Assembly: GCA_963921935.1 (NCBI GenBank)
Contig: OY998175.1
Location: 150,899,309-150,963,308, forward strand
Length of the DNA: 64,000 nucleotides
Origin: Galeruca laticollis
Lineage: Eukaryota; Arthropoda; Insecta; Coleoptera; Chrysomelidae
Direction: 5' to 3'
Position numbers and translations under genes: made by a program. The notes under the pieces were generated by a model. That model was given only the letters and a program-made list of their open reading frames with translations, was not told the origin of the DNA and did no database searches. This document shows positions 31,302 through 43,303 of the stretch, piece by piece; positions within the stretch are counted from its first letter, which is position 1; each line of letters opens with the position of its first letter.

Positions 31302-33604
31302 CCCGAGAACGCTCGCATCCTGGTCGATTTGCCGCCAAGGATGTGTTTTTCCCCCTCCCACATTTATTTGGGCCGCCATTTTACGACGCGCTTTGGAGTC
31401 TTCCTAAGTCGAACCGGCGGGCCAGCCTTTTTTTGGTTTTTGTTAGAGAGTGTTGCTAGGAGCTGAAAACTGATAATTGGTCGTTTTAACCGACGCGCGA
31501 GCATTTTAAAGTTTGTAGCAAATTATTAATTGTTTACAGGGAAATTGGAGGTTATAATCAAATAAATGTGGCAAAATCAAATAGATAATAGCAGATAACA
31601 TATTATAGAAATCTATTTATTTTGTAGAATGGATCATGAAAAAGATATCGAACGTTTACAAAGATTGTATGAGGAAATAGAAACAGACGGAGAGATAGTT
31701 GGAGGTGATTCGGACCCTGAAGAATATATTCTAGAAGAAAGCGACCATGATACGAACTCGGAGAAGTCAGATCCTGATCAGAATGATAGTGATGATGATG
31801 AGTCATACGACGATGTGCCTTTGTCTGAACGCCTTGAGAATTATGTGGGAAAATCTGGGATGTTGTGGTGTAAATATCCTCCGATAAGCCGTGTCGCAAA
31901 ATTAAAACCAGCGAATATTGTAAGATTTCGGGAAGGTCCCACAAACAAATCGAAATTTCCTGTAACACCACTAACCTCTTGGAAGTTATTTTTCCCTGAT
32001 GAAGTTATATAAGAAATAGTGGTATGTACAAATATAAAAATTCAGTCCGTTCGTGCTAACTATAAACGGGAAAGAGATGCCAGAGATACAGACGCTATTG
32101 AAGTAAGAGCATTTATGGGATTGTTGTATTTGGCCGGCGTTTCACGTGCTTCACACCTAAATCTTTCGGATTTATGGGCCACCGATGGCACCGGAATAGA
32201 ATACTTCCGATGTGTTATGGCTTTGTCTAGGTTTCAGTTTATAATGCGCTGTATCCGGTTCGACAACATACATGACCGAGAAGCTCGAAAAACAGCAGAT
32301 AAGTTAGCTCCCATTAGGCATTCGTTTGAGGGATTTGTAAAAATATGTCAAGAAAATTACACTATTGGAGCAGATACTACAATAGACGAAATGCTGGAAG
32401 GTTTTCGAGGACGTTGCGGTTTCCGGCAATACATAAAAAGTAAACCTGCCCGATATGGCATTAAATTTTTTTTCTCTAGCAGACTCATGTTCCTATTATA
32501 CTTATAATATCGAAATTTTTGCTGGGAAACAGGCAGAGGGTCCTTTCTTGCTAAATAATAGTCCTGCCAACGTTGTCAAGCGGCTTGTTGGCCCTATTCA
32601 GGGATCAGGGCGCAATATAACCATGGACAATTGGTTTACTTCTATTGACCTGGCTCAAGACTTACTAAAGGAAAAATTAACAATTATCGGGTCTATCAGA
32701 AGAAATAAAAGGGAGCTTCCAAAAGAATTCGTCAATTCTAAACAAAGGGAAGTGAAAAGCACAATTTTTGGATTAACAAAGAACATAACTCTGCTTTCCT
32801 ATGTACCTAAAAAAGGTAAGACGGTTGCTTTGATATCGACGATGCATCATCAGGGTGAGGTTGAGGAATATGTGAACATAAAACCAAAAATTATATTGTA
32901 TTATAATAAAACCAAGGGTGGTGTAGATAAAGTCGATGAGAGGAAAGACAGTTATTCAGTTTCGCGAAAAACTGCTAGGTGGCCACTAACAATTTTCTTC
33001 TGTGAAATGAATATTGGCGGAATCAACAGCCAGGTCATTTATGAGTTCAACACCAAAGCAAAAAAAATCAAGAAGAGACGTGAATTTTTGAGGAGCCTTG
33101 CCACGGAGTTATGTTCTGAGCATATACACAGACGGTTGACAATGGATATACCTTTGAATATTCGAACCAGTATTCACAACGTACTTCGAATTCCTGTGCA
33201 GCCAACCACAAGAGCTGATAGTGTTGTAGGAAGATGTGGATATTGTAGCTCAAAGAAAAATAGGAAAACCACCACAACCTGTCAAACTTGTTCAAGATAC
33301 GTTTGCAAGGAACACAGGGTAGATATTTGTGTAAGGCGCGTAGGAAACGAAGAAAATTAGCACCTTTTTTTTGTTAAGAATATCACTTTGTTTTTTTATT
33401 GCATTAAGAGTTTGTCATTTTCATTTTTGCTCAAAAAATACCTATTTTATGTTTATAGCCAATAAAGTTTCTATAAAAAGTATATCAATAGCTCAATACT
33501 TTTAATAAACAACACAAATACTGACATATTTTAGGATTTCCTAGTCGGTCAAAACGACCAGTCGCGAGCATCAACGTAACTTTTCAGGCGCGAGCGTTCT
33601 CGGG
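31302..33604 (+). mobile_element. piggyBac-like transposon 3 with 15-bp perfect TIRs
   Basis: CCCGAGAACGCTCGC at 31302-31316 is exactly inverted at 33590-33604. Flanks show ATAG on both sides (31298-31301, 33605-33608). Subterminal near-palindromes GGTCGTTTTAACCGAC (31479-31494) and GTCGGTCAAAACGACC (33544-33559) are each followed by CGCGAGCAT. One transposase gene fills the interior. Both ends are intact and only two coding lesions were found, making it the youngest-looking DNA transposon of the window. Confidence 0.92.
31629..33360 (+). pseudogene. piggyBac transposase 3 (one nonsense, one frameshift)
   Basis: The ATG at 31629 begins MDHEKDIERLQRLYEEIETD, followed by an Asp/Glu/Ser-rich N-terminus. 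A TAA at 32010 interrupts the same frame, which continues VRANYKRERDARDT and ALSRFQFIMRCIRFDN. TIDEMLEGFRGRCGFRQYI holds the first catalytic Asp. One extra T in the T-run near 32466-32473 shifts the frame into 32455-33360, which carries ITMDNWFTSIDLAQDLL (second Asp), KTKGGVDKVDERKDSYS (third Asp) and a Cys/His finger (CGYCSSKKNRKTTTTCQTC, then YVCKEHRVDIC). About 575 codons in all, the usual size for the family. Confidence 0.93.
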
Positions 33605-33608
33605 ATAG

Positions 33609-34494
33609 GCGTAGATAATGGACTGTGCGTTATACTCACAAAAGTGACCATTCTCTAGAAAGAGACAAAGCCATTATGCAGTTCATTCTCTAAGTTTTCA
33701 AACAGTTGGCGATACTGACTTTTTATTCGCAGTAAAAATAGTTAAACGTGCTTGTAAAAATTCTAACGCTTTTTGTTATATACGTGATATATTTGTGATT
33801 AAAAAGATCAAAAGAACATTACTGACTTTATAAAGAAAGTTTACTTAGCATATTTTGGTGTCGAAATCAGTAGTCAAGACAACAGCGAAAGGGCTATGCA
33901 AGAAACTTTACATCTAATATTCACATTTTACTAATTAAATATTATTTTAATAGAAAAATGTAACTAAATAAAAAGAACTATTAATTTTTAATTATTTATA
34001 GATCAAATTTTCACTATTTTTTAAAATATATAATTGATTCAAATTGTCTGAAAATACGTAAGATTTAGGTAAATTTGTTTAAAAAGTTTTTACAAACATT
34101 TTTTCGCCGATTTGTGTTATTTTTTATCGTTTTTATGTTATCCTATTCAAATTGTACTTATTTAATTTAATATTGTGAGTATAATTTAATTTATACATGA
34201 TATGAAATAAAAAACTTTTTAGTGTTATAATTTAGGCAATTATTTCAAAAACAACAGAAGACGTTTTTTGTTAATAATCATCATTATTATAAAAGAAATG
34301 ACAAGATTTGGTTAGTGCACAATATTTTCTATCTAATCTTTGGTGTGAATATAATTCTTTCTTACTATTTATTCATAAAATTAAAATATCACGATTATGA
34401 GGTTTTAAGCTCGACCATATGTTGCCATACTTCAAAATTGGTAAAAATTGTGTTTAACACAAATGGTACTGGAAAAACAAAAATGTTTTTCTGA
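33609..34494. other. Unassigned AT-rich sequence
   Basis: No coding or repeat feature was recognised. Confidence 0.4.
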
Positions 34495-34496
34495 TA

Positions 34497-35051
34497 CAGG
34501 GTGACCAGGCAAAAACAAATTTTCAGCTATACTCCTTTAATCCTGCATTACTAAATATGTCCCGGGTCTGACATTAGATGACACCACATAATTTTTCTAA
34601 ACTTAGCCTGTATTACGAAATTTACATCAGTATATCAGTGATAATGACATCTCTTATCCGACGCCACATTGAACTGTTAAAAGTGTCACTAATTCGCTGG
34701 ATGTGTATGCATGAGGGTATGTCAAAAATTTTATTGTATTAATTATTTACAATATTCGCATTTCAACAAAGTAGACAATAACTTCTGAGAGATGAAGGAA
34801 ATAACAAGTCAAAGTGTTGCTCAATATATTTCGGAATCAATCGACAGAATGGCGTCAATTTATGACGTAATTACCACTGACTAGTATACTGATGTATATT
34901 TCCGAACACACTTCTAATTAAATAGCTCAAACTTTTAAGCGACGCCTGTCAAAATTTCCTGATAATCTGTGTTTAATTTGAAAATTTCAGTGGAAACAAC
35001 TTTTATTTGTTTCCTTCTAATCACAGCTTTATTTTTTGTCTGACCACCCTG
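34497..35051. mobile_element. Mariner-type MITE or internal deletion derivative (555 bp)
   Basis: Ends CAGGGTGACCAGGCAAAAAC (34497) and ...TTTTTTGTCTGACCACCCTG (35051) are imperfect inverted repeats, flanked by TA (34495-34496, 35052-35053). No transposase residue was recognised inside, so it is probably non-autonomous. Confidence 0.7.
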
Positions 35052-35053
35052 TA

Positions 35054-35434
35054 TTTATGGTAGTGAAGAAATTATGTGATGACCTACAATGTTATCAAGT
35101 TGATTTTATTATTAGTGATATAATGTTTAACAAAATAAATGATTTTTGATATATCTATGTAAGAATGATGTCTGACAGCTAGCAGCACACATCTTCTAGA
35201 ATAAATTTTTGCAATCCATGTGAAGTTGTTAGTAATTTCTTTAGGTAAACAATTAAGTTGCATGCGCCATTCAAAACTTATCGAAAATGTATCAGATTGT
35301 CAGTTAATTCTCAATTCTTCGGGCTTTGAATAATGAACACAATTCATACTTGGCAGGTTTGATTACGTTTCTTTCTCTGCTTAAAAGGAAAACACGAAAT
35401 GATGGGAATGTTGCCTTTTTATTCCAGCAAGCTT
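35054..35434. other. Spacer between MITE and pogo 3
   Basis: AT-rich, nothing recognised. Confidence 0.4.
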
Positions 35435-35904
35435 TAGGGGAAGGTAGGCAACAGTGAGGTGGCATACACAGTGAGACACCTCCATTTTTTTAGGCAGGTT
35501 GAGATTTTTGACGTTTCACAACACCGTCAGTTAATTTTTATATAAACAGTCACTTCGAATTACTCCTGTTAGTTGATGTTCAGTCATTATCGTGAGGTGA
35601 TGGAATGGCGTATTTTTTTACATTGACCGTTATGCACTTGTTGACTTTATATACCCCTGGTGTGTTAGGGAATACTTCTGAAAATTTATTGAGTGAGTAA
35701 CTTTAAAGCTGATGTTTCAAATCAAATGTATTTATAGTTTAAAGGTGATTTATAGTATGTTCAAATATTTGGCTGCTACTTTAGTTCCTACTTGCAAATG
35801 TACACACTGAGACAATACAAGGTAGTACACAGAGAGACGATATCTCACTGTGTACCATAGGGTGATATGACGTCTTACAAGTTTTTTTTTCAGTATTCTC
35901 TGAA

Positions 35905-38693
35905 AATGCGGAGGTCAAAAGACATGCAACGAAAAATTGGGAAGGGAAAACGTCAGCAGAGCAAATGGATGCAGCTATTAATTTAGTTATTGAACAAAAA
36001 ATGTCTATTCAAGAAGCAGCAAAAGAAGCAAATACTGCATTTCTAATGCTACGTAGGTACGTTAAGAAGTCAAAAATTGATCCAGACTATCCAGAGGGTA
36101 CTATAAGAACCACGCCACATTATGAAGTCCATAAAATTTTTACTACACAACAAAAACAAGACCGAATAACGTAGTACAGTGGCTTATGGTTTGTCGATAA
36201 AAGAGTTGAGAGCATTGGCATACGAAATGGCGCTAATAAATAAGTTAAAAATACCTGATGCTTGGAAAAAGTATAAAAGTGCGGGTAAAGACTGGCTAAG
36301 AGGATTTATACATCGTAACCGCAACTTAAGCATTAGAATACCTGAAGCGTGTAGCCTCTCGAGGTTTAGCTCAACACAATATTGACATGTTTTTTTATAA
36401 TTTGAAAAATATCCACGAAGGGCTACCACAGATATAAGATGGTTCTCGTATATATAATTTTGACAAGACAGGACTGACAATGATGCAGGAACCTAAAAAA
36501 GTTGTTGCCAAGAAAGGAGTTAAACAATTAAATAAATGTACTAGTGCTGAACGAGGACAACTAAAAACTTCTGTTGTATTTATTTTAGGACTTTTATTCC
36601 TCCAGCTCTGGTGTTCCCAAGAATTTTTTTTAAACAACACGTGCTTTCAGGAGCTCCAGCAGGAACACTTGAACTTACTAGACCATCTGGATGGATTACA
36701 ACGGAGTTGTTTCCTGAAGTTTTAAATCACTTTATAAAATATAGCAGCAGCAGCAAAGAAAATCCAACCTTAGTTATATGCAATAATCATGAATTGCACA
36801 TAAGCATAACAGCTTTAAATATTGCCAAGGAGAATGGAGTAACACTTCTGACTATATCTTCTCACACTAGTCATAATATCCAACCGTTAGATGCTTAGAG
36901 TAATAATAAACATAGAGATGGCTATTCATTCATAAACACCTTTATTTTTGCGGCCAACAATTCTAAACGGCAGTAGTGAAATAATGAATGAATTACAAAA
37001 AGTGGAGATGGTATTGTAGCTACATGGCCTTGGTAATTTCGGCTGTTTTTCTGACAAACTTGGCACCGACGAACCATGATAATCCAAAAACATTAAATTA
37101 ATTAACTTAAAAGTTTATTTTGTAACTAAAAGTTTTGAAAAACACATCAAAACGAAAGAACTAAATGTTTACTCTCTAGTCGCAATGTCGCTCGTATAAA
37201 CAAGCCACGCTTGACATTATTTACTACAATACTACGACCTATTCGAAATGACGTCGATCACAGTCTGACGATATTTGCATTTCTCTTTATATGGTAATTA
37301 AACAAGGACAAAACTACTAAATAGATTACTATTGACACATTAAACAGGTACTGAAATTTTGAGCAATGTTGCCACTTTTAGTTATAACCATAAATGTATC
37401 TAAGATTATAACAAATACTTCTTAAACTTTATATAAAAATATGCCTTTATTAAATAAAATTCAAGTATTATTAATTAATTTTAAAAATAGCGACTCAAAT
37501 GCGTAAATTAGTATGACTTTTTTTTATTTGCATAACTTTAATTTAATTAAACTTCTAATTTCATTTTTCCTGCAACTAAAGAGACTTTGTAAATATGGCA
37601 AAGCAGTGGAAGTGTCCGCAAGTGAGCTTAGAATGTGACTCAATGTTTGGGGCAAGAAAAGATCAAAACAAACATATCTACTTTATTTGTTACTCTAAGG
37701 TTAGATGTATCTATTTATGCACTTCTAAAAGCGTATTATATTGAAGCTGTCTATAACTGGCTCCTTGCCCATCCTGGCATTTCTCTAACAATTTATCAAG
37801 TAGCTGAATGTTGCAGTAAAGCACTATCCAACCAACATAATTGCACTGTTTAAGAAGTCGGGAGTATTCCCGCTTAATAGAGACGTTTTTGCGGATTCGG
37901 ACTTTTTAAGTTCCTTCGTTACAGATCGTCGTCAATCACCTTAATTTCATGAAGATGTATTGCGCCCTTCTGCAGATTTAGATGTTCCAAAAATAGCTTC
38001 AATATCCGAAGAACCCATTTCCCCTAATAGTTCTACCACATCTGAAGAAACTGTTGCAGATGCGCAACAAGAAGAAGTTTCTACCACATCTAAAGAAACT
38101 GTTGCAAATATGCCATGAGAAGAAAATATTTTCATTTCTCCTAAAGTATTCAGAGAGTATCCTAAGGTATTACCGAGAAAACAAAACAGCAAAAGGTCGT
38201 AAACGAGGAAAAAGTGCCGTTATGACAGATACACCTGAAAAAACACTTATTGCTGAATTGGCATTACTAAGAGAATTAGAAAAAACAAAGGGAAATTAAA
38301 CTAAAGAAACAAAAGGTAACCAAAGACTTGTTTTCGATGAACCACAAGCAACTAAGAAAAAATTCCAAAAGAAAGGAGAGCTCTGAATCGTCAAATGAAG
38401 AATCGGATTCTAAGGTAAGGTACATAAAGTTGTTTAAGAGTTTGTGATATTATTCCTTCAAAAGATTTGTTTTAAGGTGCTTTTAAATAATTCGGAATCG
38501 TTTTCAGAAATTGAAAAATTAGACAGAGAACCTGCTGTAGATGATTATGTTGCTGTTCGGTTTCCCAATCAAGTGCTTTATGTAGCTCAAATATCTACAA
38601 ATAAAGATGTATCATGAAATTATAAAGTTTCTATTCTACGAAACCAACACAAAGTAAATGGGTTTAGTTTTCCATATGTTGCAATGATGAACT
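35905..38693 (+). pseudogene. Pogo-like transposase 3, interrupted by an insertion
   Basis: An acceptor (TTTTTTTTTCAG, ~35894) precedes a psq-type HTH (MDAAINLVIEQKMSIQEAAK, then MLRRYVKKSK). After a frameshift near 36175 comes LRALAYEMALINKLKIP, WLRGFIHRNRNLSIR, a DKTGLT-like first-Asp block at 36465 and VICNNHELHISI, where the second catalytic Asp is Asn. HTSHNIQPLD ends exactly at the insertion (36892), and coding resumes at 37702 with SIYALLKAYYIEAVYNWL and a KKSG.FPLN block. A short intron (38416-38475) precedes DDYVAVRFPNQVLYVAQIS and a final NGFSFPYVAMMN. Several frameshifts and stops. Confidence 0.78.
36893..37699. mobile_element. Nested non-autonomous element (807 bp) with 8-bp TSD
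   Basis: It starts CTTAGAGTAATAATAAACAT and ends with the near complement (...CTTTATTTGTTACTCTAAG); the outer 10 bp CTTAGAGTAA are perfect. GTTAGATG is duplicated on both sides (36885-36892, 37700-37707), and removing one duplicate plus the element rejoins the transposase frame at the QPLD block. An 8-bp TSD points to hAT- or P-like mobilisation. No transposase ORF inside. Confidence 0.88.
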
Positions 38694-39110
38694 TGTCTGA
38701 CATTTAGCATGCTATTTATTGCCTGCACCGGTTAAGATGCATACGAAACGGTTAAGCAGATATCTCTGTTTCTCTGTTAATTTCGATAATATAATTATAT
38801 GTTAATTACCGTTTTCAAATATTACTTTATTAGTTACGGTTTTATTCGCACTTTTGAATATTACTTCATTTTTTACCGCTATGTTAAGTGTGTATCCGAC
38901 TTTGCGGTGCCCAGCGAGACCATTTACAATAATTTTTTAATGTTTATAACACAATTTTCGTGTTTATTTCATAAAGTTCCTACATGATGATTTCGATAGA
39001 TAATCCGTCACTTTATAACATGGCACCTTTATTTGCAGTTATTATTTACCAATTACCTGCTCATACTGCCTTAAGAAGAAAACGTTTCACTGTTGCCTAC
39101 CCTCCCCCTA

Positions 39111-39479
39111 CTTATAGATACAGAATTAAGTGTAATCTTTAATTATGGAATTTATGATGTCTACCAGAAATATTTACAATTTTGCAGCAATAAGAAAGTT
39201 ATTATTATCAGATATTTTGTTCCAAGATAGCTATTTGTTCTGCTGTATATATTAAAATGTTTTGGCTTATTTTATTTACTTTGTAATAAATCCTTGATTA
39301 TTCTTGCTAGAACGGTCTATATAATTGACACATTCCAAGGTCCAACGGAATTTCACAGATTTTATATTGACTTACTTTCCACAACTCCAATAGGTATTAG
39401 TAGACATTTATTAACTAATTTAGTTGAGTCACATTTGACTTTTTGACTGTGTGTAGAAAATGGACACATAATTTAATAT
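39111..39479. other. Unassigned AT-rich sequence
   Basis: Nothing supported; possibly continuation of the LINE relic to its right. Confidence 0.35.
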
Positions 39480-39720
39480 ATGTTCTATATAATAGACATT
39501 TCCCGATCAGCACCCCAATTATGTAAACTAAGTACATTTACTACTTTTTTTATTTGATTTATATGGTTCTTCCACAATAATTTCAGATCTAATGTTATTC
39601 CTAGGTAAGTGATGCTCTTATTTACAACGTAATTTTTTTGTAACTTCTAAAAATATGCACACTTCATTGGATATAGTTAATCGTTCAATATATTATTTCC
39701 AATCTTCTGGATATTGCATA
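39480..39720 (-). pseudogene. LINE RT C-terminal relic
   Basis: The minus strand reads NKSITYLGITLDLKLLWKNH, then IKKVVNVLSLHNWGADRE, matching the FLGL.FD.KL.W..HI and WGAD blocks at the end of the RT in I/Jockey-type LINEs. It is short and heavily mutated beyond these blocks. Confidence 0.5.
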
Positions 39721-41260
39721 TTTTGACAATTAATTATCCATTCTTAGAGATGTTTTTTAGTCGTTCTCTAGCAATCTTTTATCAAGAATTTTCTCATTAT
39801 ACACCCTTAACTCAATAGGTTCTCTTTAAGTTATGGTTAATAGAAAAAATAATGTTTTAATCTGTTACCTTGATGTTATATTAAATTTTGGACATAGTGA
39901 GGTAATTTTAACATTTTTTGAAATTTAAATTTCGTTTCCACCACTTTCTTCCAATGTTAAAAAGAGTCAATGATACACTGGTAAAGATAGATAATCAAAT
40001 AAAATGTTGATATGTTTTGAACGGCTTATGAACCTTACGGTGCTCAAAAAAAGTTTATTATTGCAGAAATTAAGGGTCAGCCAGGTTTTAGTCTAAAAAG
40101 TATGTAAGGCTGGTCTAGCTTTGATCAAACTTATTTGTTAGCAGATTTAAAAATGCTGCTAAAATTTATAATTTAATTGTTATTGCAAAAACGCTAACAC
40201 TTTTTCACTATCTGACACATGTTTAGATAACTATGTTATTGTTTTCAGAAGGTTACTGAATTTTTAGCCTTGTATACTCAATTTTTAGTAGCGCCCACAG
40301 TAGTCTCCTCGTGAATTCTAGAGGGAAAAACTTTCGATTCATATAAATACGGCAATATGTATTTATAGGACTTTCCACCATATTCCTAATTTAATTATAA
40401 ATTGAATGTATTTTAAATAAAACTTTTGTGCAATTTGTATATTTATAAAAATAATTAATAAAAATTTGTATAATATACAATTCATTTTATATGACATATA
40501 AATAAGAAAGAAATTAAAACTTGATGATAAACATGTAGGACATCCTCACATTACACTGAGTAATTAAAGCACAATTAGGTGATTCAATTTATTTTGAATT
40601 TTTACCATTTTATATGTACAACGGCCGAATAATTTTGAGAAATTCTCTAAAACACGGGTGATAGGTTAAGGGTTAAACTTTGAATGGTCTTATTTCTAAT
40701 TGCTGATCTATTCACTCTGGCAGATTTTATTATTTGAAGTACCATCGTTTTGCAATCCTGGCATACCATCATCTGAGAATGTTTAAACCTGTTGAACATA
40801 TAAAAACATGTTAACATTGCCTAGAGTCTTTTCCATGAACAAAAATTAGGTGGTTGATGTTGTTCAAACCAATATATAATTTTATGAATAAAAATCTTTC
40901 AGTTTGAGGAAATTTTTATCCTTTAATTTAGGGTTCCAATTTAATTTTCTTTGCTTACTGTTGTTCACTGATGGTTCCAAGGCTATTTCAGAAAGTGGAC
41001 TGGCGTTTAATAATTTAATCTAAATTTAAGCGACATGAAGGGGACTCCTTCTTTTCTATCAAATTATTAGCAATTAGAGAGACAACCTAACATATCTTGT
41101 AACGGAGATCCTACTCTCATCTCCATAATTTCAAACTCCTTTAATGCCCTTAAATCTCTAGAAAACATGTCACAAGACCCTACATATCTCAAAATATCTT
41201 AAATAAATCAAAACCATTAGGAAATCATATAGAATTTCTATAGGTATAACAGGAAACAAT
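39721..41260. other. Unassigned AT-rich sequence
   Basis: No exon or element was recognised. If the Spire gene continues to the left of 42507, this region would be intronic or 3' to it. Confidence 0.35.
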
Positions 41261-41269
41261 GTCGTGGAT

Positions 41270-41840
41270 GGACTGGCTCCACTATTTCTTGATTATATAC
41301 ATTCTTCTTCTTAAAATGCCGTACCAGGTACTCGCGACGTTGACAATCTTGTGATAGCTGGAATAGTTCCCCTGCGGTTTGTATGCCGGTTCATTCACGA
41401 ATATTCCTTTCTTCGTCTTACCCCCTAAGGCCCTCGACTTTGCCCATCATAGTAAGTTGTAGAGTTATATACTGTTCTCTTCTGAAGATATGTCCAAGGT
41501 ATGAAATTTTTCTGCATTTCACCATGCCCAGCCCTATTTAGCACCATTTTGTTGGTCTGTCTGGCTGTCCAAGGTATCTTCATTTGGTGGTGTAACCACA
41601 TTTCGAAAGCTCCCACCCGATTAATTGTGGCACCCTTGACTGTCCAGATCTCCATCCCATAAGATCTTAGCATTCTCTGTCGTAGTCTTAGGCTAATGTT
41701 GTCATTGTAAAAAAGTTACCTCAATTTTTGGAATATTGTACGAGCTGTTTCTATTCTAGACCATATATCTTTGTTTAGATCTAGATTTTCGGTGGTATAA
41801 CATCCAAGGTATTTAAAGTGGGTCTACCTTTCTGCCTTTT
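41270..41840 (-). pseudogene. LINE RT C-terminus relic
   Basis: A minus frame (41425-41673) reads EIWTVKGATINRVGAFEMWL and HHQMKIPWTARQTNKMVLNR. This is the region downstream of the RT thumb in the endonuclease-RT LINEs common in insects (usual form: ..LEAFEMW..RR.L.I.WT...TN..VL.R). Further left, in broken frames, come EERNIRE.TGIQTAGELFQL, typical of the same C-terminus. Several frameshifts. Confidence 0.65.
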
Positions 41841-41849
41841 ACTTGTACT

Positions 41850-42506
41850 ATGGCATCATGATAAGGCTGCCGATTGAGCACCATGAAAATTGGTACGTAC
41901 CATCAAATAATTTAATTCCTTCATGCTTCCAATTTGAAATTAATAAAACTGGTCAAAGATGGACAGATCAAACAAAATTTTGTTTTTTCCTTTGTTTTAT
42001 TATAAACCTCCCTGTTCATTACCTCTCTTGTTTGTGTATATAAATAGCTAGGAAGGGTACTTTAAAGTGAATAGACTGTGCCTACAACTTATTTAGCTTT
42101 TTCTTTAATGTGTCTATATATTTATCTAACCGTACATATAGGTTTGCATTCTAGATTTATCTTATATTTTTTGAACTTGCTCACATTGTTGTAATCATTG
42201 GCAGTTTTTATTTTATTTTTAATTTTTTTATTTATCACAATACATTCACTACAACTGTGTCAGGTGGATTCAGATCGAGTAAATAAGAAGAATATCCAGA
42301 GAGAATAATCCATTTTGAAACCTTGGCAGAAACTTTCCATAATTTTTGTTATGAGATTTTTTTTGTGATCTGTTTTCTGCAGAATTCAAACCAACTTTGA
42401 GTATTTTGAGCTTTTCTGTAATGCTATAAATTACTTATATTTTCTACTGATGGCCCTCAAACAATATGAAGAGATGAAACATTAAAAACATTGTTAATTT
42501 ACTCAC
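41850..42506 (-). other. Probable Spire intron sequence
   Basis: AT-rich, no exon recognised. It starts (minus strand) with the donor GTGAGT at 42501-42506. Confidence 0.45.
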
Positions 42507-42895
42507 CGTTCTGAGGCTCGGTTAACCCGCCCAACAACTGCAGCCCTTGTCCGAAATTTACCAAGAGTTCCCGATTCCGACGTTTCCATGCTAGATCCCG
42601 GTCTACTTCCAGCAGGACTGATATCTCTCGAACTAGGACTAGTATCTGATAGTTTGTTCACCAATGATTTGGCAATTGATTGGTTATCCTCTTCTGGCGA
42701 GCACATTATACTCGGACTCAGTAATACAACAGGAACGCTGGAGAAATGTTCCATTGGAATGTTCATTTTACAGCTACATTTGGTGCATACTGTGCGTTTG
42801 CAGAGAGTGCATCTTTGACCCCACGGACCGAATATACCGAAACGTGTTTTTAAACATAGAAAACACACTTTTCGTGCTTCAACATCGTGCCTTAC
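42507..42895 (-). CDS. spire: Spire exon: modified FYVE zinc finger
   Basis: An acceptor (ATTATTTTAG) precedes VRHDVEARKVCFLCLKTRFG, then IFGPWGQRCTLCKRTVCTKC, CKMNIPMEHFSSVPVVLLSP and a Ser-rich tail ending at a consensus donor ACG|GTGAGT. The Cys pattern, the KTRFG.FGPWG block and the IP.EHF..VPV.LLSPS block are characteristic of the C-terminal FYVE-like domain of Spire. Spire nucleates actin through WH2 repeats, binds formins through its KIND domain and targets vesicle membranes through this finger. The exon is 389 nt, open throughout and phase 0/2. The KIND and WH2 exons should lie further right on the minus strand but were not recognised in the window. Confidence 0.9.
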
Positions 42896-43147
42896 CTAAA
42901 ATAATGACAAATTATAGAAAATAAAATAATTTTATTGGAAATTAAGATCCTAATGGCAAAGTAAACATCTTGAGAATCTAAAGATGAATTTTATTAGTGA
43001 GGTACTGAAAGGAGAAAAACATGAGCATTTAAGAATAGACTAACATACATAGAAGCAAAAATAATGATTCCCTTACACCAAACTACTTGTAATTAGGAAA
43101 AACTAATATACATTGGCAAAATATAGGACATATATTGAAATGCATAC

Positions 43148-43303
43148 CTTGCCTTCAACTGGTAGAGCGTCTAATTCAGCCTTAGTAAGTACAGTACGAA
43201 TATGTACGATTTCAGCTAACGTTAAAGAGAGTCTATCATCTAAAGATATGGTATCTTGCCAAGTTTGAGAACAAGTAAGTTCATCTTGTATTTGTCTAGC
43301 TAC
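43148..43303 (-). CDS. spire: Spire exon upstream of the FYVE-like finger
   Basis: A 156-nt exon (52 codons, phase 0 at both ends) is bounded by an acceptor (ACTTTTTAG) and a donor AAG|GTATGC. It encodes VARQIQDELTCSQTWQDTIS, then SLTLAEIVHIRTVLTKAELD and ALPVEGK. The LTL.E.VHIR.VLTKAELE.LP block is the Spire-box-like helix that precedes the FYVE finger in Spire proteins and overlaps the Rab-binding region. The intron to the finger exon is 252 bp. A Jockey-type LINE starts about 100 bp upstream, inside the next intron. Confidence 0.88.

Larger units (their letters stand above)
35437..39108 (+). mobile_element. Pogo-like DNA transposon 3, TA-flanked
   Basis: Left TIR GGGGAAGGTAGGCAACAGTG (35437) and right TIR CACTGTTGCCTACCCTCCCC (ending 39108) match inversely with one mismatch and one length difference. 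TA flanks both (35435-35436, 39109-39110). The interior contains a psq/DDE transposase on the plus strand and a nested 807-bp element (36893-37699). Confidence 0.88.

Noticed and set aside
31603..31971. 122-codon minus-strand ORF
   Set aside because: Antisense of the acidic N-terminus of piggyBac transposase 3; no independent evidence.
42588..42924. Plus-strand ORFs of 76 and 86 codons
   Set aside because: Antisense of the Spire FYVE exon, which has splice sites and a conserved zinc-finger translation.
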